Assembly: GCA_000974665.1 (NCBI GenBank)
Contig: BBSY01000003.1
Span: forward strand, 1,205,001 to 1,269,000
Origin: an alpha proteobacterium U9-1i
GTDB taxonomy: Bacteria > Pseudomonadota > Alphaproteobacteria > Caulobacterales > Aquidulcibacteraceae
Length of the DNA stretch: 64,000 bases
Direction of reading: 5' to 3'
The notes under the pieces are model-generated. The model worked only from the letters and a program-made list of their open reading frames with translations, did not search any database and had not been told where the DNA came from. Shown here in pieces: positions 25,133 through 32,397 of this stretch. The stretch's first letter is position 1, and each line of letters starts with the position of its first letter. A program made the position numbers and the translations under genes.

Positions 25133-26938
25133 ATGCAGCTTTCTCGCCGCCAGGCGCTCGTTTCCGCGTCCGCCTTCGCACTCGTTGGTTGCGCAACCGC
25201 AACGGACTCGCCTCCCGCCGAGGGCGGTGACATCAACGCATTTTTCGAAGCAGCGTTCGATGAGGGCGTCGCGCGATCGCCGGAACTGGCGACAAGCTTG
25301 GGCGACAGGCGCGGCTACGATCGTTGGAACGACGAAACCGAAACCTTCGCGGAAGCGACTTTGCGGCGCCGCGTGGCGTTGCGCGATGAAATGCGCGCGC
25401 GCTGGAACGTTGCAAACCTGAGCGCGAGCGACGCGCTATCGTACCGCCTCTTCGACCAAGGCGTAACGCGCGCCGAGCAAGGTTGGCGTTGGCGCAATCA
25501 CCGCTACGTCTTCAATCATTTTGGCGGCGCGCAAGCGAACCTGCCGGCGTTCCTCATCAACCAGCACCAAGTGACGAACGTTGCTGACGCTGAAGCTTAC
25601 GTCGCGCGCCTCAACGGCATCCGGGGCAAGCTCGATCAGCAGATCGCCAACGCGGAGCACTCTGCGTCGCTTGGTATTCAACCGCCGAAATTCTCATATG
25701 AGGGCGTACTTTCCTCCAGTCGCAACGTGATCGCTGGCGCACCATTTGCCGACGGCGCCGATAGCCCGTTGTTCGCGGACTTCAAAACCAAGGTGAACCG
25801 CCTTGAAATTGCGCAAACAGAAAAGGATCGCCTGATTGCGGCGGGCCGCACGGCGATGTTGTCGTCGGTGAAACCGGCCTATGAGAACCTGATCGCCGTG
25901 ATGACGCAGCACGAAGCACGCGCCACCACCGATGACGGCGCCTGGAAGCTGCCCGACGGTGATGAATTCTACGCCGACCGCCTGCGCAACTTCACCACGA
26001 CTGAGCGCAGCGCCGATGAGATTCACAATATCGGTCTGGAGAACGTCGCGCGTCTGCACGGTGAGATGCGCACGATCATGCGGCAGGTGAACTTCCGCGG
26101 CGATCTCAACGCGTTCTTCGAATTTATGGAAACCGATCCGCGGTTTTATGTAGCCGACACCGCAGCGGGCCGCGCCGATTACGTGCGCCAAGCCACTGCC
26201 GTCATCGACGCGATGCGCGATCGCTTGCCGCAATATTTTGGCCGTCTGCCCCGCGCGCCGATGGAAGTGCGTCCGGTTGAGCCGTTCCGTGAGCGCTCCG
26301 CCGGCCTGGCGTTCTACAGCGGCCCAGCCGCCGACGGCTCGCGCCCCGGCGTCTATTACGTGAACACCTTCGATGTGAAAGCGATCCCGACCTATCAGAT
26401 CGAAGCGCTCGCTTATCACGAGGGCATCCCTGGCCATCACATGCAGATTGCCATCGCTCAGGAACTGGAGAGCGTGCCGCGGTTCCGGCGCTTCGGTGGC
26501 TACACGGCATATTCCGAAGGCTGGGGGCTGTATACCGAGCGGCTCGGCAAGGAGATGGGCGCCTACCAGGATCCCTATTCGGACTTCGGCCGTCTCACCA
26601 TGGAGCTGCGCCGCGCCATCCGCCTCGTGGTCGACACGGGCGTTCACTCCAAGCGTTGGACCCGCCGCCAGGCCGTGGACTACATCCTGGCCAACCAGCC
26701 TGGCGACGAAGCCTCAGCCATGCGCGACATGGGCCGGTACATTGTCATGCCGGGCCAGGCCACCGCGTACATGATCGGCCAGATGGAGATACTGCGCCTA
26801 CGGGAGGAAGCGCGCACATCCATGGGCGCCCGCTATTCCATCAGCGGCTTCCACGACGCAGTCCTCGCCAATGGCGCGGTGCCGCTCGACATTCTGGGCG
26901 AGCTTGTTCGCGAGTGGAGTAGCGCGGCGCCGTCATAA
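25133..26938 (+). CDS. DUF885 family protein, lipoprotein (putative metallopeptidase-like)
   Basis: A 601-residue exported protein. The N terminus has a basic SRRQ segment and a hydrophobic stretch ending in the lipobox LVGC, so it is probably a lipoprotein, possibly exported by Tat. The catalytic-looking motif HEGIPGHHMQ (HExxxGHH) and later EGWGLYTERLG are hallmarks of DUF885 proteins, which resemble M2/M3-type zinc peptidases. The substrate is unknown. It is divergent from fliQ. A second member of the same family occurs at 55.7 kb with less similar sequence and no lipobox. Confidence 0.85.
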   Translation: MQLSRRQALVSASAFALVGCATATDSPPAEGGDINAFFEAAFDEGVARSPELATSLGDRRGYDRWNDETETFAEATLRRRVALRDEMRARWNVANLSASDALSYRLFDQGVTRAEQGWRWRNHRYVFNHFGGAQANLPAFLINQHQVTNVADAEAYVARLNGIRGKLDQQIANAEHSASLGIQPPKFSYEGVLSSSRNVIAGAPFADGADSPLFADFKTKVNRLEIAQTEKDRLIAAGRTAMLSSVKPAYENLIAVMTQHEARATTDDGAWKLPDGDEFYADRLRNFTTTERSADEIHNIGLENVARLHGEMRTIMRQVNFRGDLNAFFEFMETDPRFYVADTAAGRADYVRQATAVIDAMRDRLPQYFGRLPRAPMEVRPVEPFRERSAGLAFYSGPAADGSRPGVYYVNTFDVKAIPTYQIEALAYHEGIPGHHMQIAIAQELESVPRFRRFGGYTAYSEGWGLYTERLGKEMGAYQDPYSDFGRLTMELRRAIRLVVDTGVHSKRWTRRQAVDYILANQPGDEASAMRDMGRYIVMPGQATAYMIGQMEILRLREEARTSMGARYSISGFHDAVLANGAVPLDILGELVREWSSAAPS

Positions 26939-27089
26939 CGTGGCGTGCCCGCAACACTGTGGCCCAAACCGTGCTCCTGCTGCCGCGTTAAGTATCCAAA
27001 CGCCGATTCTGGCTCATCCTTGGTTCAGGGCGATGGAAACGAAATAGCGGCCTCAAGCGTAAGTACGCGAGGCGGCCAGAGGGCGAGCG

Positions 27090-27188
27090 ATGTTGCGGGC
27101 ACTTTCTAACTGGTTCGGGCGGATGTTTGGCTCGAAGGACGATGACTTCAAAGCCGCTCTGATGGCCGATTTGGGCTTGAAGCGGTAA
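27090..27188 (+). CDS. Possible small protein, 32 residues
   Basis: A 32-codon frame reading MLRALSNWFGRMFG, then an acidic SKDDD stretch and ADLGLKR end. GAGGG lies seven bases before the ATG. The pattern is an amphipathic helix with aromatic and basic residues followed by a charged helix, like small membrane-peripheral proteins. Its 3' end overlaps the convergent membrane gene by 41 bases, which weakens the case. No function can be given. Confidence 0.38.
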   Translation: MLRALSNWFGRMFGSKDDDFKAALMADLGLKR

Positions 27189-27525
27189 GTTCGCGAAGGC
27201 TGTTGAACGCGAGAACCGCACAGACGGCTATGAAAAGCCATGGCCGAATATCGGCCCACATGTCGGCAATCGGCATCAGCCAGATCATCAGCCCGATCCA
27301 AGAGAGAGCGCCGACGAGCGCCCAGAATGCCAGCACCTGGTCTCCCTGCCGGCTCCCGCGCATCCAATTCAACGCCGCGATCAGCCAGGCGGCGATCGAC
27401 CCTGAGAACGACCAAAGCGTGATCTGCTGATCGAGCGGGCTGGACATCAACGTGCCGACAATGCCGTGCCCAGCCGAGAACAGGGCCAGCAGCGCAACAC
27501 AGACTCGATCGAAAATCCTAAGCAT
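27148..27525 (-). CDS. Hypothetical membrane protein, four helices
   Basis: A 125-residue inner-membrane protein with four hydrophobic segments (around residues 5-25, 35-55, 66-84 and 93-110) and a polar C-terminal tail. No family recognised. It lies 36 bp downstream of fliP on the same strand and could be read through from it, but no flagellar role is suggested by its sequence. Its start codon lies inside a perfect AT-rich inverted repeat, described separately, which may control its expression. Confidence 0.7.
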   Translation of the reverse strand: MLRIFDRVCVALLALFSAGHGIVGTLMSSPLDQQITLWSFSGSIAAWLIAALNWMRGSRQGDQVLAFWALVGALSWIGLMIWLMPIADMWADIRPWLFIAVCAVLAFNSLRELTASSPNRPSERL

Positions 27526-27542
27526 AAGTAAGCTTATGCTTA
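27519..27542. promoter_or_regulatory. Perfect 24-bp AT-rich dyad over a start codon
   Basis: TAAGCATAAG-TAAG-CTTATGCTTA has perfect 10-base arms around a 4-base spacer. It includes the ATG of the membrane protein gene and ends 19 bp from the fliP stop. Its AT-richness stands out in this GC-rich region. As DNA it could be an operator; as RNA it would fold a hairpin hiding the start codon and ribosome site. No T-run follows, so it is not an intrinsic terminator for fliP. Confidence 0.55.
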
Positions 27543-27561
27543 CCGAACGACGCGTACAAGC

Positions 27562-28347
27562 CTACCCGCCGGGCGGCACACCGGAATTAAAGCTTTCCAC
27601 CAAGCTCCCGGCGACCAGCCGCCAACCGTCGACCAACACGAAGAAAATGAGCTTGAACGGCAAACTGATGGTGATCGGCGGCATCATCATCATCCCCATC
27701 GCCATCAACAGCGAAGACACCACCAGATCGATGATCAGGAACGGGATGAACAGCATGAAGCCGATCTCAAAGGCCCGCCGGAGCTCCGAAATCATGAACG
27801 CCGGCGCGATCACCCGGAGCGGCGTCTCGGCGGCGCTGGCGGGCGGGGTTTCGAGGTTGGCCATGTTGATGAAGAGCTCGAGGTCGGCCTCGCGGGTGTG
27901 AGCCGCCATGAACACCTTGAGCGGCTCCAGAATGCGCGGGAACGCCTCGTCGAGTTCCATCTCCTCGCGCATCACCGGCCCGATGCCCCTGTCGTAGGCC
28001 TGATCCCAAACCGGCTGCATCACGAATGCGGTCAGGAACAGCGACAGCGACACGATGACGATGTTCGGCGGCGCCTGTTGGAGGCCGATAGCGGTGCGCA
28101 ACAGCGACAGAACCACAACGATCCGCACGAAGCTCGTCGTCATGATCAGGATCGACGGCGCCAACGACAGCACCGTTATCAGCGCGGTCAACTGCAGCAC
28201 CCGCGCGGTGAGCCCCTCGCCCGTGCCGAGATTGATTCCGAGCGTCGGGTCGGCTGCCTGGGCGAACGCGTCGCCGGGCAGCGCAAACAACGTCAGCAGC
28301 AGAACGGGCGTCAGCACCAGCCAACGATGAGGCTTCAGACGGTTCAC
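27562..28347 (-). CDS. fliP: Flagellar export protein FliP
   Basis: A 261-residue core subunit of the flagellar export gate. It has a cleavable signal peptide (cleavage near AFAQA), as is usual for FliP, and the conserved blocks MTTSFVRIVVVLSLLRTAIG, FMISELRRAFEIGF, and MGMMMMPPITISLPFKLIFF. The GTG start overlaps the fliO stop (GTGA). fliOP are separated from fliQR-flhB by about 2.5 kb of other genes, as also happens in some Caulobacterales. Confidence 0.97.
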   Translation of the reverse strand: MNRLKPHRWLVLTPVLLLTLFALPGDAFAQAADPTLGINLGTGEGLTARVLQLTALITVLSLAPSILIMTTSFVRIVVVLSLLRTAIGLQQAPPNIVIVSLSLFLTAFVMQPVWDQAYDRGIGPVMREEMELDEAFPRILEPLKVFMAAHTREADLELFINMANLETPPASAAETPLRVIAPAFMISELRRAFEIGFMLFIPFLIIDLVVSSLLMAMGMMMMPPITISLPFKLIFFVLVDGWRLVAGSLVESFNSGVPPGG

Positions 28348-28631
28348 GGCTGCGCCTCCGCCGAAACGATCTCTTTCGCTTCCACGTCAGACACCACCAG
28401 GTCGCGCGAGGGGGACAGGAGCAGCAGATGCTCACGCCCATCGAGACGCACCAACACCAAACGCCGGCGCGGATCGAGCATCAGGCTTTCCGTCACTTTG
28501 AGGCGGCGCTCGCCTTTGCCCACGGCGGCGTCGAGCATGCCGAAACGGCGCGCGGCATACGCCGCCAGACCGATCAAAGCGAGGGTCGCGATGAGCGCAA
28601 ACAACGCGCGCGCCCAATCCAGGAAATCCAC
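28344..28631 (-). CDS. fliO: Flagellar biosynthetic protein FliO
   Basis: A 95-residue protein with one N-terminal membrane helix (LFALIATLALIGLAAYAARR) and a small cytoplasmic beta-domain with RRLKVTESLMLDPRRRLVLVRLDGREHLLLL, the typical FliO pattern. FliO helps FliP oligomerise. It is the first gene of the fliOP unit and divergent from flgB, with the CtrA box in between. Confidence 0.93.
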   Translation of the reverse strand: MDFLDWARALFALIATLALIGLAAYAARRFGMLDAAVGKGERRLKVTESLMLDPRRRLVLVRLDGREHLLLLSPSRDLVVSDVEAKEIVSAEAQP

Positions 28632-28709
28632 CGAAGCTCTCCGTTCTGAGGCTTGGCTCCGGGACTGGGCAGGTTTGGTAAACGAGAGGTTAATTGAACC
28701 GAATTATGG

Positions 28710-28724
28710 TTAAGCGCGGATTAA
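28710..28724 (+). promoter_or_regulatory. Full CtrA box in the fliO-flgB divergent promoter region
   Basis: TTAA-GCGCGGA-TTAA matches the CtrA consensus TTAA-N7-TTAA exactly, with the second half extending to TTAAC. It lies 36 bp before the flgB start, where it could cover a -35 region, and 78 bp before fliO on the other side. It is the only exact full box I found in the window. CtrA is itself under CckA control, and cckA lies 6 kb away. Confidence 0.72.
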
Positions 28725-28760
28725 CTCGCGCCTGATCGACTCTGCCTAAGGATTTGAGTC

Positions 28761-29180
28761 GTGAACCTCGCGGATACCTCCTTCTTCGGCATGTTGCGCT
28801 CCCGGCTGGATCAGCTGAGCCAGCGCCAACGGCTGATCTCTGAGAACATCGCCAATGCGTCCACGCCTGGTTATGTGCCGCGCGATCTCGACACAACGGC
28901 GTTCGACCGCGCACTGGCGCAGCAAGCCAACGCGGGCGGCGGCTTGCGGATGGCGCGCACCAATCCTGGTCACATGGCGCAAGGCGGAGGCGGCGCGGCC
29001 GCGCAACCGCGTGTCGTCACCAACGAGGACAGCGAAACCACGATCGATGGCAACGCCGTGGTTCTCGAAGATCAAATGGCGCGCGCGGCGGAAACACGCA
29101 TGGCGTTCGAGACTGGCGTCGCGCTCTACCAAAAAGGCCTGCAGCTCGTGCGCCTCGCCGCGAAGCCGCCAGGAAGATGA
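28761..29180 (+). CDS. flgB: Flagellar basal-body rod protein FlgB
   Basis: A 139-residue proximal rod protein. The N-terminal RQRLISENIANASTPGYVPRD is the standard rod/hook family signature, and the C-terminal helix (ETRMAFETGVALYQKGLQLV) packs in the rod. The start codon is GTG, preceded by AAGGA. It heads the flgB-flgC-fliE operon just downstream of the CtrA box. Confidence 0.96.
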   Translation: MNLADTSFFGMLRSRLDQLSQRQRLISENIANASTPGYVPRDLDTTAFDRALAQQANAGGGLRMARTNPGHMAQGGGGAAAQPRVVTNEDSETTIDGNAVVLEDQMARAAETRMAFETGVALYQKGLQLVRLAAKPPGR

Positions 29181-29185
29181 TCTGA

Positions 29186-29596
29186 ATGAGCGATATCCAA
29201 GCCGCCATTTCCGCCGCCGCCTCCGGCATGCGCGCGCAAACGACACGGATGCGCTTGGCGGCGGAGAACGTCGCCAACGCCAACTCCGTCGGCAGCAGCC
29301 CGACCGACGAACCATTTCGCCGGCGCATTCCGCTCCTGGAGACAACTACCCTCGCCACCGGCGCGCAGGGCGTGAAGGTGTCCGGCTCCGCGCTCGATCA
29401 ATCGGCGTTTCGCCAAGAGTTCAACCCTACTCACCCCGCCGCGGACGCGGACGGGTACGTGCGCCTGCCCAACGTCGACACGTTGGTTGAGATGATGGAT
29501 TTGCGCGATGCGACGCGCGCCTACGAAGCCAATTTGAACATGATCGACGCCGCCCGCGCGATGACGAACCGGGCGCTCGATCTACTGCGGAGATAA
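29186..29596 (+). CDS. flgC: Flagellar basal-body rod protein FlgC
   Basis: A 136-residue proximal rod protein with the N-terminal SAAASGMRAQTTRMRLAAEN block and C-terminal YVRLPNVDTLVEMMDLRDAT, followed by YEANLNMIDAARAM. It is 5 bp downstream of flgB and assembles next to FlgB and FlgF between the MS ring and distal rod. Confidence 0.96.
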   Translation: MSDIQAAISAAASGMRAQTTRMRLAAENVANANSVGSSPTDEPFRRRIPLLETTTLATGAQGVKVSGSALDQSAFRQEFNPTHPAADADGYVRLPNVDTLVEMMDLRDATRAYEANLNMIDAARAMTNRALDLLRR

Positions 29597-29602
29597 TGCA
29601 TT

Positions 29603-29905
29603 ATGGCCGTTGATCCCCTTTCAGCGCTGCGCGCCTATCAGCAGACGGCGCGCGCCGCCCAAACGCCCGGTACAAGCGGCGCGGACAGTGTCGATTTTGG
29701 CGGGCTCGTTCAGCAGGCCATCCGCGAAGCCGGGCAAACCGCGCAGGTGGCTGAAACGCAAGCGATGCAAGTGGCAGCGGGCCAAGGCGACATCGTCAGC
29801 GTGGTCACCGCCATTGCGGCGGCGGAGACGCAGTTGGAAACCGTGATCGCCGTCCGGGACCAAGTGATCCAGGCGTACCAGGAAATCCTACGGATGCCGA
29901 TTTAA
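29603..29905 (+). CDS. fliE: Flagellar hook-basal body protein FliE
   Basis: A 100-residue protein that links the MS ring or export gate to the rod. The sequence DFGGLVQQAIREAGQTAQVA and C-terminal VIAVRDQVIQAYQEILRMPI (ending with the family RMPI) are diagnostic. It lies 6 bp after flgC and ends the operon; the next gene begins 58 bp later and is unrelated. Confidence 0.96.
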   Translation: MAVDPLSALRAYQQTARAAQTPGTSGADSVDFGGLVQQAIREAGQTAQVAETQAMQVAAGQGDIVSVVTAIAAAETQLETVIAVRDQVIQAYQEILRMPI

Positions 29906-29963
29906 CGGAACCGCCCTGTAACATTTGACGTTGCTCCGACACCCATAGTTCGGAGTTTCGGCC

Positions 29964-30431
29964 ATGCTCAGCTGGTCTATTGGATTTTTCGTGGCCGCAA
30001 TTGTTGCGGCGATTTTTGGTTTCGGCGGCATCGCCAGCGCTTTTGCGGGCATTGCTCAATTGCTGTTCTGGCTGTTCGTCGGCCTGCTCGTTGTTTCGTT
30101 GCTGCTTGGCGTCTTCCGCGGCACAGCGCACACTGTTGACGGGCATGGACCCGCCACCCACCCCGGCTCCGGCATAGCCTTCCTCGCCGTAGCAGCAGTG
30201 CTCGGCGCAGCTGTCTATGCGTGGATGGATAACGACATGTCGGCGGAAAAAGCTGGCCGGTCGATTGATCGCACAGCTTCCGAGATTACCGCCGACGCCG
30301 GCGAAGCGATCGAGCAAGCTGGAGACCGCGCAGAGAACCTCATCCAGGAAACGTCCTCGGAAATTCGAACCGACACCGCGAATGGTTTGGATGAAGCAAG
30401 CGACAACGTCGAGGCCGCCAACAACCCGTAA
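29964..30431 (+). CDS. DUF1328-like membrane protein with extended C terminus
   Basis: A 155-residue protein. The first 50 residues (MLSWSIGFFVAAIVAAIFGF, then GIASAFAGIAQLLFW) match the small two-helix DUF1328 membrane proteins common in proteobacteria. The usual protein stops at about 55 residues. Here a third hydrophobic segment (IAFLAVAAVLGAAVYAW) and a charged helical tail rich in Ala, Glu and Asp follow (to the C-terminal DNVEAANNP), giving almost three times the usual length. Function unknown, possibly envelope stress. A strong terminator follows. Confidence 0.8.
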   Translation: MLSWSIGFFVAAIVAAIFGFGGIASAFAGIAQLLFWLFVGLLVVSLLLGVFRGTAHTVDGHGPATHPGSGIAFLAVAAVLGAAVYAWMDNDMSAEKAGRSIDRTASEITADAGEAIEQAGDRAENLIQETSSEIRTDTANGLDEASDNVEAANNP

Positions 30432-30454
30432 TGTGTCACATCAGTGAGCGCAGG

Positions 30455-30486
30455 AGCTGGGCCACCGAAAGGCGGCCCAGCTTTTC
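30455..30486 (+). terminator. Rho-independent terminator after the DUF1328-like gene
   Basis: Stem AGCTGGGCC / GGCCCAGCT (9 bp, 10-base loop) followed by TTTCGTT. It is 23 bp beyond the stop codon and abuts the stop of the convergent methyltransferase-like gene. Confidence 0.78.
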
Positions 30487-30487
30487 G

Positions 30488-31261
30488 TTACGCCGGCTTG
30501 CGGAAGCGCATGGCGAATTGATCGGTGCGGCCTCGAATGTCGCCCTCGAACACACGCAGTTGATGCACATCGGCGGGATTGCGCAGCACTTGGCTTTCGC
30601 CGTCGAATACAAAGCCCGCGGCTTCGACCTCACGACGCACTTGCGCTGCGTCGATGCGATGCAGCGACGTCTGTGGGTTGGGATCGATCACCGAACCCGG
30701 CGCGGCGGCGTGGTCGATGATAACGTAGACCCCGCCCGGCTTCAGCGCATTGAACACGGCGCGGTTGATCGCGTTCGCGTCGACGCCGAGCTGCGGGTAG
30801 AACCAATCGTGATAAATCTGCGAAACGAACACAGCGTCTAGCGGCTCGGGCGCCGCCCAGTTCTGATAGCCATCCTGCAAAACGCTGACGTTTGGATACT
30901 CCGTCGCAACCGCCAAGATTGCCCGCGGACGATCTGGCGCCGCATTCGGCCGATCAATGCCAAACACCCGTCCGCTATCGCCGACCGCCACCGCGAATAG
31001 TCGCGTATAATAGCCACCGCCAGGGCCGATATCGGCGATGCGTTGGCCGGCCCGCACTTGGGCAAACGCCAGTATCTCGGCGGGGTGGCGCAAATCATCA
31101 CGCGCGCGGTCAGCCTCTGGCCGGCGCGGGTCGGCCACGGCAGCCAACACATGGGGCGACATGGCGGTGACAGCTTCTTGCGGCGCCATCCAGACCCCGC
31201 CAATAGCGCCACCCGCGCACGCGCCTAGAACCAGCGCCCCCGCGACAACCCATGCACGCAT
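30488..31261 (-). CDS. Class I SAM methyltransferase-fold protein with lipoprotein signal
   Basis: A 257-residue protein. The N terminus is an apparent lipoprotein signal (MRAWVVAGALVLGACAGG), followed by a methyltransferase domain with motif I DIGPGGGYYTRLFA, the motif DAVFVSQIYHDW, and a C-terminal VRREVEAAGFVFDGESQVLRN. Exported SAM-dependent enzymes are odd, because SAM is cytoplasmic. A close paralogue with the same layout lies 1.1 kb away (about 32.4 kb). Proteins of this type occur in several alphaproteobacteria without known substrate. The ATG after GGGAGG is chosen. Confidence 0.82.
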   Translation of the reverse strand: MRAWVVAGALVLGACAGGAIGGVWMAPQEAVTAMSPHVLAAVADPRRPEADRARDDLRHPAEILAFAQVRAGQRIADIGPGGGYYTRLFAVAVGDSGRVFGIDRPNAAPDRPRAILAVATEYPNVSVLQDGYQNWAAPEPLDAVFVSQIYHDWFYPQLGVDANAINRAVFNALKPGGVYVIIDHAAAPGSVIDPNPQTSLHRIDAAQVRREVEAAGFVFDGESQVLRNPADVHQLRVFEGDIRGRTDQFAMRFRKPA

Positions 31262-31354
31262 GCCGTCCTCCCGTCCTTTGCAGGCGACCGGCTTAGCGCG
31301 GCGGCCCAACCTTGTCTGCGGTTTGTTGACGAAAGCCGCGCTAATCTGGTGGCG

Positions 31355-31777
31355 ATGATTCCGGTCACCGACACCATTTTCCTGGACGAACGCGACATTG
31401 AGGAGCGTTTCGTGCGCGCGTCCGGCCCTGGCGGGCAGAACGTGAATAAGGTGTCGAGCGCGGTGGAACTCCGCTTCAACGTCAATGGCTTTTCGGATTT
31501 GCCCGAAGACGTGTTGATGCGCTTACGGCGGCTCGCCGGGCGGCGGCTCACACAGGACGGCGAGATTATCATCCAAGCCGTGTCGCATCGTGATCAGGCG
31601 CGCAATCGCGCCGATGCGCTGGCGCGCTTGGTGGCTCTGGTGGAGCGTGCGGCGGAACGGCCGAAGGTGCGCCGCCCCACGCGCATCCCCAAGGCGCAAA
31701 AGCTCAGGCGCCTCGAACACAAGGTGCGGCGCGGCGACATCAAGGCAGGCCGCGCGCGCCCTCGTAGCGAAGACTAG
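31355..31777 (+). CDS. arfB: Alternative ribosome-rescue factor ArfB (peptidyl-tRNA hydrolase)
   Basis: A 140-residue release-factor-like protein. The catalytic loop RASGPGGQNVNKVSS contains the universal GGQ that hydrolyses peptidyl-tRNA, and the C-terminal tail is highly basic (KAQKLRRLEHKVRRGDIKAG, RARPRSED), which in YaeJ/ArfB inserts into the empty mRNA channel of stalled ribosomes. It works without a stop codon. The ATG is chosen; a GTG two codons earlier is possible. It lies between the two methyltransferase-fold genes and ends in a stop overlap with the next gene. Confidence 0.93.
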   Translation: MIPVTDTIFLDERDIEERFVRASGPGGQNVNKVSSAVELRFNVNGFSDLPEDVLMRLRRLAGRRLTQDGEIIIQAVSHRDQARNRADALARLVALVERAAERPKVRRPTRIPKAQKLRRLEHKVRRGDIKAGRARPRSED

Positions 31778-32325
31778 CCTAAACTGCTGGCATAGACCTG
31801 CAAACGATCTCGGTCGGCTGTCACTTCAGCAATCTGCTGGTTCAGAAAGTTCCGCGTGCTCGCGCCGAGTTGCATGTTGTTCGCCGACGCAGTGATTTCG
31901 GTAAGGAGGAAGTTCTCGCCTCGTAGCGCTTCCTGTACCGCGACTTTGGTGTCAGCGTTGCCGAGCGAGCGCGCTTCCATAAATACGCGGTGCGCCGTTC
32001 CAATCGGATCGCCGCTCTCCGCAGGCGCAGCACCCATCGCAGCAACACGCGCTTGGAACAGATTGGTCATCGCGCGGCGGCGATCGCTTAGGGCGTTCAG
32101 TTGCGCCGTGTAAGCCGGGTTTTCGGAATCCTGCGCCGCTGCCGCATAGAGCGAACTGGAATCGATCAGATGCCGCGTGATGCCCTGCAAAGCGTTTACG
32201 TCGGCGTTTTGCATGTTCGTGCGCTCGGCCGATGGAATGACCGATTGTGCCGCCATGTCAGGGGCGGGATTTGTGCTACAGGCGCTCAGCGCGACGACGC
32301 TGAGGGCGCAAGCCAGATACTTCAT
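31774..32325 (-). CDS. Lipoprotein with DUF2383-like four-helix domain
   Basis: A 183-residue lipoprotein (MKYLACALSVVALSACS, lipobox LSAC). The mature region is helical and resembles the DUF2383/PA2169-type four-helix bundle (DVNALQGITRHLIDSSSLYAA, GTAHRVFMEARS, then VQEALRGENFLLTEI). This is a ferritin-like fold but I cannot see a clear metal site. A hairpin lies directly before its ribosome site. It is 72 bp downstream of the second methyltransferase-like gene and may be co-transcribed. Confidence 0.72.
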   Translation of the reverse strand: MKYLACALSVVALSACSTNPAPDMAAQSVIPSAERTNMQNADVNALQGITRHLIDSSSLYAAAAQDSENPAYTAQLNALSDRRRAMTNLFQARVAAMGAAPAESGDPIGTAHRVFMEARSLGNADTKVAVQEALRGENFLLTEITASANNMQLGASTRNFLNQQIAEVTADRDRLQVYASSLG

Positions 32326-32340
32326 GGAAACATTCCTTTT

Positions 32341-32367
32341 TGGGGGAGTTAGGGCTGAACTCCCCCA
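32341..32367 (-). other. Hairpin in the leader of the DUF2383-like lipoprotein gene
   Basis: TGGGGGAGTT and AACTCCCCCA form a perfect 10-bp stem with a 7-base loop. On the minus strand it ends just before AAAAAGGA, the ribosome site of the lipoprotein. There is no T-run, so it is not a standard terminator. It may stabilise the mRNA 5' end or reduce read-through from the upstream gene. Confidence 0.5.
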
Positions 32368-32397
32368 AGGAAGGCAATGTTCCGTGAACTGACCAAA

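Noticed and set aside
32341-32367. Intrinsic terminator between the methyltransferase-like and lipoprotein genes
   Set aside because: The stem is strong, but no T-run follows on either strand.
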